This document shows positions 1 to 11,486 of a stretch of DNA of 64,000 nucleotides, piece after piece. The number at the start of each line of letters is the position of its first letter. Positions within the stretch are counted from its first letter, which is position 1. The stretch covers positions 1,377,125 through 1,441,124 of the forward strand of contig MU004190.1 in the NCBI GenBank assembly GCA_010093605.1, read 5' to 3'. The DNA is from Lophium mytilinum. Lineage: Eukaryota; Ascomycota; Dothideomycetes; Mytilinidiales; Mytilinidiaceae. Under the pieces are notes generated by a model, which ran no database searches, had not been told where the DNA came from, and was given only the letters and a program-made list of their open reading frames with translations. A program made the position numbers and the translations under genes.

Positions 1-1134
1 TAACACGAAACTGTGGCCATTTCCCCTCTTCCTTAGTCGCTGGTTTGGCATACTCTCTAATCATGCAGGGTCGCGTTTGCTCATCCATGTCATGGATGTA
101 GATGTAGTAACCTCGAATTTGAACCATCTCTTGAGTGGCAACGGTCAAGTCACGGTCAGCAGGCCCGTTGACCTTTTCGTTCTGGAGTAGTTGCTGGAGA
201 TCAATATCTCTTCCTGCCTTGGTCTGGGCAATAGCATGTCGACGGGGATGCTCTGGAACCTGTTCGCCGGTGTCCGTGTGGAACATGGTATTCAACATAC
301 GCTGGAGCTTCTCTGCCGACCAGATCTTCATGCCCATCTCTCTCGCCTTGTGGAGGATATCGCCATTGTTCGTCTTGGGCATTGGAGCCTCGAATGTGAA
401 CCGTCCTTTCAAAGATTGAGCTTGAGTCTCGGCCGAGCGATCGAGGACAGACGGATCAATGGTACGTGACGCTCCCTTTCCTGCATGGTTAGAAGAGGAC
501 GTCTGCATTCCACTGGAGCTGGAGCTATCATTTTCTGGGGGTATTGGACGCGTCGTCACGACGTGCGTGACGGCCTTGGAGAAGAATTTTTCTTCGCGCT
601 GCAAGAAGTCAGTCAACCATCATGATTAAAGATGATATAGTGTGGGGAACTCACAGCACCAAGCGTGTGCGCCTGCCTCGAAGCTCTGCTGCGAACGTCA
701 TCGGGAATGCTGTCGAAATAGAAGACAAAGGTCGGAAACATCCGCTTGTAGTACTTCTGCCATTGTCGTATGCTTTCCAGGTTCTCGTTAGTTACTTTCT
801 GAGGTCGTTCAGATGCCTTGGAGGGCGCCTTGACTTCTCGGGCAGCTTCAAGCTTCCTCTGGAAAGCATTGGGATTGTGGGTAGTACGTCGGCCCAGACC
901 GTGACGGCGAGCTTCAGCATCGTCGACCTCAACAATGAGCTTCTTCGCTGGCGGAGGCTGGCCGTAAGCTAGTTCGCGTTGATCGCCCGCGTGGGAGCGC
1001 TGTCGTTTCGAGGCAGCGGCGGCGACGGCTCGGAAAGGTGAGTTGGCGGCATTGGGGATGTTTGCCAGCGGGGCGCGGCGGCTCGTCATGGTGGAAATGA
1101 CCTGGGGCGAGGGAGGAATGGACACTGCTGCCAT
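1..1134 (-). CDS. dbf4: Dbf4/NimO-like regulatory subunit of the Cdc7 kinase, 3' end cut by window edge
   Basis: Regulatory subunit of the Dbf4-dependent (Cdc7/Hsk1) kinase that fires replication origins in the nucleus. The start at 1134 opens with MAAVSIPPSP; ATGs at 1215 and 1089 are also in frame. A Ser/Ala/Arg-rich start (TSRRAPLANIPNAANSP) is followed by a BRCT-like motif N segment (FPTFVFYFDSIPDDVR, later AVTHVVTTRPIP) and, near the edge, motif M (RPCMIREYAKPATKEEGKWP). One intron spans about 599-654 and joins HTLGA to REEKFF in frame. The C-terminal zinc finger (motif C) should lie beyond position 1. Family knowledge: motif N is the BRCT-like region and motif M binds the kinase. Identification rests on the motif order and the REYAKP block; I am fairly sure. 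Confidence 0.85.
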
Positions 1135-1865
1135 CCGTATGGATAGCTGAAGACAGCGTGTGCCTGGTGTTGGTGGTTGGTTGAAAGAGGGAGGGGCAGG
1201 TCGAGCTTCCAACACGCGACTTGCTCACGTCGAGGCGGCGGCAACGTTACGCGGTGGACATGGCGGGCAGAGGAGGGTGAATGGTAGTGAAGAGGTGCTC
1301 CCAGCAGACAATTGAACGAGTGACAGGTAGATGGGAGCAACGCAGGGCGCGGAGGTGAGTGCAAGAGTGGTTTGTGATTGTTGTGGATGCGGCATCTGGG
1401 TACTGGGACGAATGCTCGCAGCAGTCGCGCTAGTCTTTGTCAGCTCTCCCCAGCAACCATGTCGCGCCTTCCTCCACCATCAATATCAACAGTGCTGCAG
1501 CTCCACAACACCAACCTCTTTGGCATTGACTGTGTCACCACGACCACAGCTCACTCCCGTCATGTTATTATTGCATAGCGAGCACGCCAAGAAACTTCTG
1601 TTAGGTGAAGAGCAACACAGCTCCGCGAAAACATGGTCACCCCTCACGTGATACGTCATTCAGAATAAGCAGAATTCTTTTCTCCGCGCATGGACTACCT
1701 CCTTACATTGGAACATTCAAGAAACTCGTAACTGCGGCTTCTTTCTTTGCCTAGTAAGAGTCATTATTACATTCATCCACCTTTTGACCACAAATCGCAA
1801 AGTCACCCTAAAGTGAAACCGGAAACCCCATTACTTCACCCAAACATGGAACATAGCTCATGTGC
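1135..1865. promoter_or_regulatory. Intergenic region: dbf4 promoter and 3' flank of the NLR gene
   Basis: No convincing gene lies here; forward open frames at 1331-1651 are low-complexity and lack splice or homology support. Two ACGCG cores on the + strand, at 1214 and 1249, resemble MluI-box (MBF) elements. They lie 80-115 bp upstream of the dbf4 start, which would fit G1/S expression. That function is inferred only. Confidence 0.35.
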
Positions 1866-4800
1866 TTATCGATGCGAGAATCCAACGAATCTGTCGTATT
1901 CGCTCGGATCGGTTCCCAGGAAAGCAGCGCGTTCGTCGTTAAGAGACGCTTTCAGAGCCTTGCCCACCTTCTCAAATTTGAGCGTGTTGTCGTCATCGTC
2001 AGCCAGCAGCCCGTAAGCTTTTGATATGGCGAACGCAGATCTGCAAGCAGCGCCGGTTTGGTTTTCACATGTTTCGAGGATTAGGAGGGCCTCTCTGAAG
2101 TACTCACTAGAATTTTGTTAGCGCAACGCGGCTAGATGGACGAACGATTGGGGGGTGGAAACGCCTTACATAGACGTATCAATGTCTCCCTGTTCTTGTA
2201 CAACAACCCCAAGCTTATGCAATGTCAGCCCTGTATAGCTATGCTTCGGCATCAAAGCTTGTCGAAGGCGAAGACACTTTGACAAGGCATTGAAAGCCTC
2301 GTCCAGTTGGCCCTGCTTGTGGTATATATTACCAGCATAAAATAAAGATCTGTATCAACGTGTCAGCAAGCTCTAAGTCTGCCCATGGGAACTTTACATA
2401 GCCATCTGGGCACTCTCTTCACCTCGTAATCTCCGAACGGCCGCCATCGCCTCTGAAACGTACGCTAGTGCGTTGACGTAGTCCCCCAAGAGGATGTAGC
2501 ATACACATGCGTTATTCAAGTACACATCCTCGTTTGCGTCTATGTCCGGCCTTTTGAGTAGACTGAGGATCAGCGGCAGAGCCGTCTCTGGCTTTCCTTC
2601 GGCCATGGAAGATATCGCAAGATTACCGTCGGCTGCCGCAAGCCATTTATCATCGTCTAAGTTACCCTTCCTACTGTTCGCCAGCCGCATAGCCTTGATC
2701 TTGGAGTGTAGGGCCGAGGCGTCCTTTGTTCTGCCGGTTTCGTAGGCCACTGAAGCCTGGACATTGTACAGGTGGCTGAGCTGGTCTTTGACGTACCATG
2801 CGCTGTATCCCAGATGATTGTTCCGGAACAAAGCGTTCTCGCATATCAGGATGGCATCGGCTGCCAATTGGTGTGCGATGGGCATATCACCCCGCTCGAA
2901 GTAGTACCTAGGATCATTTATGATTTAGCCGCAACGTTGAAGAAGAGTGGGTATGCCTACCAAGCGCAGCGTGAGGTAACCTCGCAGAGCAATATCGGAG
3001 ACTGGACATCCTCCTTTACCCACTTGTATGTTTCCAATAGCGCTGCTACTTGACTGGAGAACTCCTCGCATCTCTTCCACTCAGAATGCAGAGGCTCGCC
3101 GTCGCCTTGCTGCGGAAAGACACCATTCAGATGGAACTGAAGTTTGTTGAAAGCTACCACTCTCCGATCTCGCGGCATATAGTTCAGGACGCTAATTTGA
3201 ACAAGACGATGGCAACTGATACATTCGGCTCCCCGCTTTCGTGCAACCATCGATCGTCCTATCAAGGCCGATATTGCTTGATCAAGCCTATATGCCCATG
3301 AGTATCCAGAGATAAAACGCTTATATGAGGTTAATACTCACCGGGAAACATCTGTGAACGTTGAGTCGAGATACCTTTCAAGACAAGGAATCTCGTCGGG
3401 TTGGTCTGGACCTTCGCAAAGCCTATACAACGTTTCATGTCAACATTGTCTAAGAATGTAAAACTGGCGCCAAATTGAAACCTGTTGCGCCTTCGTGTAG
3501 CGCATTAGGGCATAGAATATGTGAAGACTACTGACATTTTCTGGTGGTCCTTAGGCATGAAAAGGGATAGTGGAATACCATCTGGATCCAAGAGGGCAAC
3601 CATATCCATCAGAAGCACGGCCCTTTCGGCGAGGCTGGGATTTCCATTTGCCGTGAAACTACCCAGGCTCCAGGTCTTGTCCAGAGATTGCTCGTAGTTT
3701 CCAAAGCTCTGGGAGTGAACTTGTTCATCGAACAAGAATGCTCTTTCAAAGTCGGGTTGAGCTGTCAGAAATTGAGTCAAGCTGAGTCGAGCAGAATAGA
3801 TGTATCTTCCAGTCAAGAACACAGCAAGAGGAACGTTCCCTACAGCACCAGTGATAGCTTCAGCGGCACTTTGCTCCTCTCGGGATACAGCACTTTCTCC
3901 GTCAGTTCCAAATTTTAGAAGTAAGTTTTGCGCCTCGGAGGCAGAGAATGGCAGAACTTCAATCGCTGCTGTCGGCCCTCCGAGGGGATGGGAAACGGCT
4001 GGATTGCGCGATGTGACGATGACTGCGCCGTAAGATCCGGTAGGCCAGAAAGGTTTGAGTGAATCTGACGTCTCCACATTGTCGTAGATGATCAGCCACT
4101 TGCATGGGCGGTTACCTTTGCATGATAATTAGCACCACCTCTTAGAAGGATGAGGGAGACGTCTACTTCGTTGGCTAGCCGCGCTTAACCATCTCTTCAG
4201 CGCTTCACATCGCTGATGTGAACTTTGCACGCTCTGGTCAACTATGCCAATTTCACCAGAAAGGGAAGAAAATGAGTCCGATAGCTTCGCAGAAGTTTCT
4301 GCAGCTACCCACAAGATAGCATCATAGTACCTCTGGTAGCGATAGGCATACTCTAGGGCAATTTCGGTTTTCCCAATGCCGCCTGTCCCGTGGAGGCCGA
4401 GTACGAGGAGCGCTTCCGGCAAGACTCCTGGTCGCAGGTAAGCCTTCAATCTACTTAGCTCGGTGTGGCGAGCATGGAACTGTGGGTTTCTGGCGTGAGG
4501 GAGATTATGGAACGGATACTCAAGAAGAATCATTGTCGGCTGATGTCCACGAACAAGCTTCAATTCATCAAGTATCAGATGCAAGCCTTCGTGCAGCGAT
4601 TGGTGATTGATTACGTTCGCTTCTTGATCAACCCATGCAGACGAAGTCTTTAGTCGTTTTATTCGTATCCGAGTCTTTTCTTCATACGATGAATCGAAGG
4701 GTTTGACAAGTAAATTACCTTGGAAGTTAGTGCCACGACTTGAGAAGAGCTGGAATGTAACTCACTCAAGGACCTTTGTGTACAGAAACTAACCGCATCT

Positions 4801-5457
4801 TGACAAACACCTATGACCTCGGCGTAATATTCCACCAGGGCCTTTCTCAATGGACTTACTTTGGCTCCGGCCAGTTCGACGAGTTGAGTGTAGTTGCAAA
4901 ACCGCGGTAAGGCTCGATAAAAGGCGTCGAAAGCATCAACGATTCTGCTCAGCACACGGGCATGTCGTGCAGATAGCTTTGAGAGTAAGCTTCAGAGTCC
5001 AGACACCTCTTTTCCAAAGGCAGAGGAGATGGAACCTCGGCGTGCTCGGGGAGAGGGGCCGACCAAAGAAAGGTGCAGAAGTGGAGACAGTCGACTAGCT
5101 CAGAAGCTAAATTGAAAGTACAACCTGACCGCTGCCCAATTCTCAACCACAACAAGGACTCACCTCCAACACAAAGCAAATCGATCCCCAAATCAAAGCG
5201 AAAATCCCTGGGTCAAACTGTAGGAACACTTTGACAACCTCGGAGAAGGATTGGATGGTGTCTAGGAAAGGTTGTGCTCGATTCAATGCCCGAATAATAG
5301 GACGGCTAGAGTACCGAGATCGTAAAACCTCCGTTCTCTCCAGTAGGGAGTCCAGGTCCGGGGTGAGTAGAATTTGGTTGACTCTCTTGGCTGGCAACGT
5401 GTCCTTGTAGCTTTGTAGAGCCTCTTTCCAGATTTTCTCACATTGGTCCATTTTCAT
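1866..5457 (-). CDS. Fungal NLR-like STAND protein: DUF7708 + NB-ARC + TPR
   Basis: Predicted cytoplasmic signal-transducing NTPase of the kind linked to fungal heterokaryon incompatibility and innate immunity. Nine exons join in phase to 993 codons: 5457-5164, 4976-4794, 4749-4167, 4115-3536, 3422-3342, 3287-2961, 2907-2398, 2349-2170, 2106-1866. Residues ~1-210 form the DUF7708 helical domain (FALIWGSICFVLE, ARVLSRIVDAF). The NB-ARC P-loop is GLHGTGGIGKTEIA, Walker B is KWLIIYDNVE and the RNBS-type motif is GAVIVTSRN. A winged-helix stretch follows (LLMDMVALLDPDGIPLSLF). The last ~400 residues are TPR-like helices (YLNNACVCYILLGDYVNALAYV, AGNIYHKQGQLDEAF). No breaks are visible, so it looks functional. 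The N-terminal domain assignment is from memory of the family pattern. The neighbour dbf4 is unrelated. Confidence 0.85.
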
Positions 5458-7596
5458 TACACAATCTCACATCGGGAAGTTTCACAAAGCGGAACGTCTT
5501 GATATTCAGTGTCTCGTACAGGCTATGCTATCAAACCAGTCTTCCCGATACTATATCACAGGCCATATGAGCTTAAGAAAGAGCTGGAATCGTAAAGTCC
5601 CAAGGCATCTTCAAGGCGCTCACGAGGCATTGCTAGTAGCCATGTGTCTCTTTCTAAGTCGTGCATATCATGTCCTTCAGACAGGGCTCCTACGCCAAAT
5701 CAAATCCCAGTTGCAGAGGTACACAAAGAGCGACCGAGATCCAAAGGATGCCTCGCAATCTCAACGCCGATGCATGAGCTTCGTCGTTCATTTATACGTC
5801 AAATACACTTGCAGGTCAGCTTGGGAATTAGCATGGATCTTCGTACCTACATCATCGCAGAGGGGAACGAGTTATGCTGGCGCTCCCGCTACCAACACAT
5901 CCCTCTCACTTTTCATCCGGAGGTTTCGTAGTGCCTTGGCCGCCGCCACCTCCTCCTCCTGAAGACCCTCCTCCACCGGTCGTACTGTCCCCAGGCTCGG
6001 AATTATCAATCGGTTCGTTGGTGTACTCTGAAGGCGAGGTATTGGGGTTATGGTGAGGCTCCGGTAACGTCATCATCCTGATGGTGGTGTACGAGTGGCT
6101 ATCAGAAGGTTGGGTATGCTTTTGAAAGCCTCGGTGAGACTGAAGCCGGTGAGTACGCCCTGAGAATGGTGCAGCTTTAAGTGTGCATCAGCATGAGGCT
6201 TAAGAAATGGCCGGTCATAACTGCACACGTAGGTGGTGAGTCGGCGCTATCCTTGGGTGGTGGGAGGTGATTTGGGGTGGCTTCCTTTGCTACACAGCAT
6301 CTGAAGGCCTCGGACAGAAGGCAACCAATAACAGGCCCTTGGATGCTATCGGGCTCTTGAAGACGTAGGTCATTCGAGACGCACATCATCCTCAGCCCTG
6401 CCGACCCCTCATCAACTGACCAATAGGCATGATAGTGCATATTTACGATCATTCGCCACCACCAGCAGTTGCGGCTGGAATTCCTTTGGGCTCACGTTGG
6501 GCTGACATGGTCTGAATTTCGGGGATACACAGGCGGGTTGTGTTTGGCTTCGAGCTTGGGCTGTGAAGAAGGCAAATAGCCTGCGGCTGACAAGAATTCT
6601 AGATCCGGGTGATCGCGATTACTCTCCACGCGTCGGACCGAGCCTAAAGGCAAATACTACGTGGGGACGTGGGAGCCATTATGACCGTACACGCCCGAGC
6701 CCAACTTTGTACTGGTTGGCCGCGTGGGAGGTCCGGATTTCGGAAATCTACTTACCAATTGCGTCTTACCTTAGCTTAACCCAAAAGCTTTGCACCGTCT
6801 TCGAGAAGCTGGTAGAATTACTTTTCTTACACTCATCATCCTTCAGTCTTACCTGAGCTGATTTATCAGATCGATTGCGATACGACGATCCTCAAAGTCT
6901 CTGGACTGGTTCACGCATCTAGACGTTCTCCGTTCTCGACGAGATTGCGCAACAGACTTGCGGATAACTAGGTAAATGCTCTACGCGACCCGTTTTCTCA
7001 ACTCCTCAGACTTGATTCCGACCGCAGACTCTGAACTCGTCGGCACCGCTTCTATGTTGAGATGCGGCGATTGAGATATCGGGTCCCGGCAGCTCGGCAC
7101 GGCAATTGCATACCACAAACACAACTCCAAATTACGAAAAGCTCTGTACTACCTTTCTCTAAGAGTTGGAGTATCTGAACAAGACGGTGTACTCCGTGGG
7201 TTCGTCAATATACCTAGTGCTTGATGTACGTCCTGTTCAAGAGACTCACATTGAAGTGCATTAACGCTCAGGATCTATGCAATTCATAGCGCCACCGATA
7301 ATCATTGTCTTAGCTATATTCCCCCCACCCTCCCGAGCCGAGACAGATCGCAGGGCCGTGCGCTCCCAAAATCGACGCGTGTTGCACGGTACGCGTCAGA
7401 CTCGCCACAACTCCTTCAGACTATCTCTCCTCATATGAGTGCTCGTACATTGGGGGTTTCCCTTCCTTGATTGATTACAATCTCTGACACCACAACGCTC
7501 CTATCTCACCGCAACAACCAGCTATACTAGGGCTACATTTCTAGGATTTTGCAGACAGCTTCTAGGGACTTTCTCCATTTATTTCAGGATAAAGGC
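5458..7596. other. Gene-poor intergenic stretch
   Basis: About 2.1 kb with no supported gene. A Gly-rich open frame on the minus strand at about 6175-5928 (two runs of Gly, ending KPPDEK) has some coding look, but a stop immediately precedes it and I found no clear upstream exon. The 3' half, up to the hydrolase start, is AT/GC-mixed with no recognisable TATA box. Confidence 0.4.
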
Positions 7597-9351
7597 ATGC
7601 CCGTTCATGAGAGCCCATGCGTTCACTATGTCAGCTCAAGTAAGAACATCCTGATTTTAAAGAGCGCAGCTTACGTAAAACAGCAAAGTGTGCTGGACCG
7701 CCTGAGATCAGCAGAAGCGACCATTGAAAGAATTCTAAAATTGTGTAGAGTCCCGTCAATATCGATTGGCATATTACATAATGGAGCAAAAATCTACACG
7801 AAAAGTTTCGGATACCGCGACATGGAGAAGCAGCTCAGCGCCGATGAGGATAGTCAGTACATGCTTGCATCAGTGTCTAAAAATTTCCTTGTAGCTGCAA
7901 TCGGCATTCTCGTTAGCGCTGGCAAAATGAAGTGGACGGACCCAATCCGGCTACATGTTCCGGATTTCAACCCTGTTGGCGACCGACGTATAGGGAAGCA
8001 TGCGACCTTCACTCAGATCCTGCGGCATTCAGGAGGCCTTTCGAATCCAGTGGTTTCGGTGCTAGGGCCTAAGGGCACCGTCGTACTTCAGTCAGAGGAT
8101 TTCATGGAACTCGCCAATACGAGTCCGACAGGTAACGACAAAAGTCAATACTATGAGCAAACCTGGGAGTACAGCAACGTAGGGTACGGTGTCGTCGCTC
8201 TTGCAGTTGAGAGAATATCCGGTATTCCGTATGCCGAGTTCATTCAAAAGGAGTTATTGGACCCCTTAAAACTAAACCGAACTGTCGTAACCGAGGAAGG
8301 TTCTAAAAGCGACGATAACGTGGCCTATCCTTATGCTCAATTGGACGACGGTTCTTGGACGAGACTGTCGCACGAGTGGACTTCCGAAAAAAACACTCCA
8401 ATCCTTGCGGCATTTGGCAAACGAAGCTCTGTGAACGACTTGCTACTGTGGTGTGCGGCGATAATGGAGGCGGAAGACCCTGAGAAGAAAGACGAGCATC
8501 TTGGAATACTCTCTGATATCGAAAGAAATCCTTTGAAACAGATGCGAACGATAAGGTGGGGCCACTGGACTCGGCCACATAAAGATAAATTCCAGAATCA
8601 ATCTGAATATTGCTTAGGATGGTTCCGTGCAGTAATGCCATCTTGCCAGGTCTCATGGGGCTCCTATAACACTCCCTTTGACGACGAACCAGACTTATTC
8701 GAGTACATTCTGGGAGTGGATTCGCCAAAGAGATTAGACATCAAGCACACGGGTTTGGGAGCCGGCGTCTCCGTCTCGGTTCACACCTTTCCAGAAAGCC
8801 GCAGCGCTGTGGTTGCACTCAGCAATGGACTGAACGTTGGTGACGCGAGTGATTTTGCAACGCAGATTCTCATTCAGGAGCTCTTCGACCTTCAGCCGCG
8901 TATAGACTTTCTACCTCTAGTAGAGCGCGAAGTCGGGAAGCGCGGTAGAGAATTCGAGGAGACGATAATGAAAGGATGGCACGAACACCGAGATACTTCA
9001 GTCGCGGAAAAACCGCACGTGGAATTCGCTGGAGACTATAGAGGTCTTGGCATAACGTTGTCAGTCCGACTGAGCGAAGATACGACCAGATTAGAGCTAG
9101 TATTCAACGGCCGCGAAGATATTTGCCAGCCTTTGGAATACTACAACATTGACAAGTATTCATTCATGCCAACAACACGAGACGAATGGTTAAGAGGAGC
9201 TTGGCTGGACTGGGACTACTACATGGTTGGGATTCTTAATTTTCATCGCAACGAGAGCGACGATGTGGATTCACTTTACTGGCAATGGGAGCGGCCGTCA
9301 CCGGCAACACGGTTCGAAAAGTTAGGGAAAGAGCTCCTTTTAAGCCAGTAG
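7597..9351 (+). CDS. Beta-lactamase/transpeptidase-like serine hydrolase
   Basis: Single-exon protein of about 584 residues in the class C beta-lactamase / penicillin-binding-protein fold (Beta-lactamase family, PF00144). Visible motifs: S-x-x-K nucleophile as ASVSKNF about 90 residues in, the Y-x-N motif as YSNVGYG, and the third motif as HTGLGAG (the usual K-T/S-G replaced by HTG). A C-terminal extension (FAGDYRGLGITLSVRL) resembles the lipocalin-like tail of fungal members. The first ATG of the open frame is at 7597; the frame is open further upstream without an ATG. Fungal relatives are often esterases, acyltransferases or thioester hydrolases in polyketide clusters (LovD-like), but there is no PKS or NRPS nearby, so no substrate can be named. 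Confident in fold, not in reaction. Confidence 0.85.
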   Translation: MPVHESPCVHYVSSSKNILILKSAAYVKQQSVLDRLRSAEATIERILKLCRVPSISIGILHNGAKIYTKSFGYRDMEKQLSADEDSQYMLASVSKNFLVAAIGILVSAGKMKWTDPIRLHVPDFNPVGDRRIGKHATFTQILRHSGGLSNPVVSVLGPKGTVVLQSEDFMELANTSPTGNDKSQYYEQTWEYSNVGYGVVALAVERISGIPYAEFIQKELLDPLKLNRTVVTEEGSKSDDNVAYPYAQLDDGSWTRLSHEWTSEKNTPILAAFGKRSSVNDLLLWCAAIMEAEDPEKKDEHLGILSDIERNPLKQMRTIRWGHWTRPHKDKFQNQSEYCLGWFRAVMPSCQVSWGSYNTPFDDEPDLFEYILGVDSPKRLDIKHTGLGAGVSVSVHTFPESRSAVVALSNGLNVGDASDFATQILIQELFDLQPRIDFLPLVEREVGKRGREFEETIMKGWHEHRDTSVAEKPHVEFAGDYRGLGITLSVRLSEDTTRLELVFNGREDICQPLEYYNIDKYSFMPTTRDEWLRGAWLDWDYYMVGILNFHRNESDDVDSLYWQWERPSPATRFEKLGKELLLSQ

Positions 9352-10050
9352 CATCAGTTACCTCACTCGTGAGGTTTGTTCTTGGTAAGTCATACCGTTT
9401 ACCAATTCCTATATTTCCGGTCCCACAGTTCGGTACCACTTGGAAGTTGGACCAACAGGACACTGATGAAATGGTAGGCGAAAATCATGAATGAAGGTAC
9501 TCGCCGAGAAATCAAATGGCTACAAAAAGATTTTCCCTTGATAAAGGGGGCGATGAGAGATGAGACTACCTGTAAAGCTTGCCCCCTTCCATTCCCCTAA
9601 TCCTCTAGCGGCTAACTCTAAATACCGTATACATAATTACTCACTCTGTCCTTATCATTCAACGATTCTGATTTTCCACTTTTGCAAGATTAGATCTTTG
9701 GTTCTTTGTCTATCAGCGGTGCTTATGGGTGCATATAGCATAAAGGCGCTAGCCGTGGCGACATTTGGGGCCTGTATTCATTTCACGTTTTTGAGGAACT
9801 AAAATTTCGGCTATTCAGCGACGCTTCTTTCGGTTTTTGGTCTAGACTTGTATTTTTATCTTGATTTGAGTGCACACACCTAATCAGCTCCGTAATACTC
9901 CCGTACTCAAGTGAAACGAGAGCGGGGCCGTTTCATTAATTGGAAATATGGGTCTCTGACTTTTCCCAACCAAGGTCGCGATGCCAACATCCTCGACCCG
10001 CTCGATAACGGAGTAGAGAGCATTGTCGTCGAAAGCCTTGCTGATGCGCC
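9352..10050. other. Intergenic region between convergent genes
   Basis: The hydrolase (+) and the membrane protein (-) converge here. The longest open frame (about 9560-9802) is Ser/Leu-rich with no splice or family support. I see no RNA gene or repeat. Confidence 0.4.
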
Positions 10051-10929
10051 CTAGTCACTTTCTTCATCTCGATCACGTTGTGTTCCAGCAGCTAAAGATA
10101 GTCCCTGCAATATCTCACGTCCAAACGCAAAAGTCATCAATGCGGAAGCTACAAGCCATGCCCCACTACACCTGAAGTCAGCACAGACTAGAGTATCGAA
10201 GACAGAGACTCACTTCGGGATGATCCACAAGAAGACAAAGTTGATCCACTCATTATGTCCTACGTTACTCCAGCCAGAGTAAGCCTCATTAAGCCCTGCG
10301 ATCATCAACGATAACCCAGTCTAACATATAACTCAAATAGATACGTACCATATAAAATCGTCTTGCTCAGGGTCATGACGGCCGCAGCGAACCCAACCAT
10401 AGTCGCCAATGCACCCGGCCGGCCAGCAACATATCTCTGCGCAAGAAAGCCGGGTTTTGCGCCTCCCCGGATCGCTTGCACTTGAGTGCTTTGCGTGTAA
10501 ACAAGATACAGGTAATAGATGTAGAGGAGTGTTTCGGGGATATTCCTAGTGCCTTGCGCTGATGTGAACCCGTTCTTCTCGTTGAAAGCTTTCCAGCCGT
10601 AGATGTAATCTGTTCGCGTATAGAGTTCGTAGGGAGCCCAGAGCGGCCATTCTAGGGAACCTCCGGGCATGCTCAGTGGCCGTAGAAGCACGAAATCTGT
10701 GTCTTGAATCTGTAATTAGCAGATTGGATACCAAGGAGGGCTATTAGTAACGCACCCATATCACTAATGGAATGCTAATGAGCAGCCATGCCAGCGTGGG
10801 GTTCGTGGTTTTATGCACCCACTTGCCCAAGTTCGTGCGGTTGTGCGAGGTTTTCGAGGGGGTTGTCGAGTTTGAGGGTGAGATGTCCGGTTTTAGAGCG
10901 TTGCTATAATGTTCACATGTAGATACCAT
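10051..10929 (-). CDS. Small multipass membrane protein, EXPERA-like
   Basis: Multi-exon gene of roughly 220 codons; exon 1 is 10929-10756, exon 2 10709-10349, then further exons ending at the TAG at 10051. Exon 2 begins IQDTDFVLLRPLSMPGGSL, and exon 3 gives LNEAYSGWSNVGHNEW followed by INFVFLWIIP. Four or five hydrophobic helices are visible (TLAWLLISIPLVIW, TLLYIYYLYLVYT, ALATMVGFAAAVMTLSK, FVFLWIIP, AWLVASALMTFAF). The pattern of a short loop with the NVGHN motif before a W-x-x-P helix resembles EXPERA/emopamil-binding-like fungal proteins annotated as hypothetical membrane proteins. It probably sits in the ER membrane. No catalytic role is claimed. The ATG at 10929 is the first in frame. 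Confidence 0.7.
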
Positions 10930-11189
10930 CGTGGGCGAATGAAGATCTGGTGATAGCGCACTCAGCACTTGGAAACTTCGTGATTATTTGGTTGTGCAGG
11001 ATGCCTTCGCGAAGTAGAGTATTCAAGGACTTCGAGAGTATATAACTGCGTAGTGAGCCTTTCTTAGAGTATAAAGCCGAATTATAGTGTTATGCTAACG
11101 ATGCTTTGCTGTCGTGCGTGCAATATATATCTACACCATTTGGAATAAAGGTCATCTTGATCTTTAATTTACCTCAGCTTCTTTTTGGG

Positions 11190-11252
11190 TTGCGAGATGC
11201 GAGATGCGGAGTACGAGATACGAAGTACGAAATACGGGATGCGAAGTGCGAA
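11190..11252. repeat. Degenerate short tandem repeat
   Basis: About eight imperfect 7-8-bp steps of the type GCGAGAT / GCGGAGTAC / GAGATAC / GAAGTAC in direct order. It is a minisatellite-like run in intergenic DNA upstream of the broken hydrolase. Confidence 0.7.
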
Positions 11253-11486
11253 GATCGCTATTGCTCTTTTTCATCAGTAGACACTGTCAGCATCGCGTTG
11301 CGCGCATGTAAGAATCCCCGGTTAAGATGGGCCACACTATTCAAAAGAGGGATAATAGATGTGGTGACAAATAATATATGACTTCAGGCATTGCAGTTAG
11401 TCGAATTACTGCTAGAGGGCCGCGTTTATTGCTGACAGTCGTGCGAGCTGAACGAGCCTCTCCCGAATACTCACCCTTACTGAGAG

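Noticed and set aside
5928-6175. Gly-rich minus-strand open stretch (about 80 codons ending KPPDEK)
   Set aside because: A stop lies just upstream, no convincing donor exon is found and the composition is low-complexity.
11190-11252. CRISPR-like or regulatory array
   Set aside because: Units are 7-8 bp without spacers; it is a simple degenerate tandem repeat in a fungal genome.
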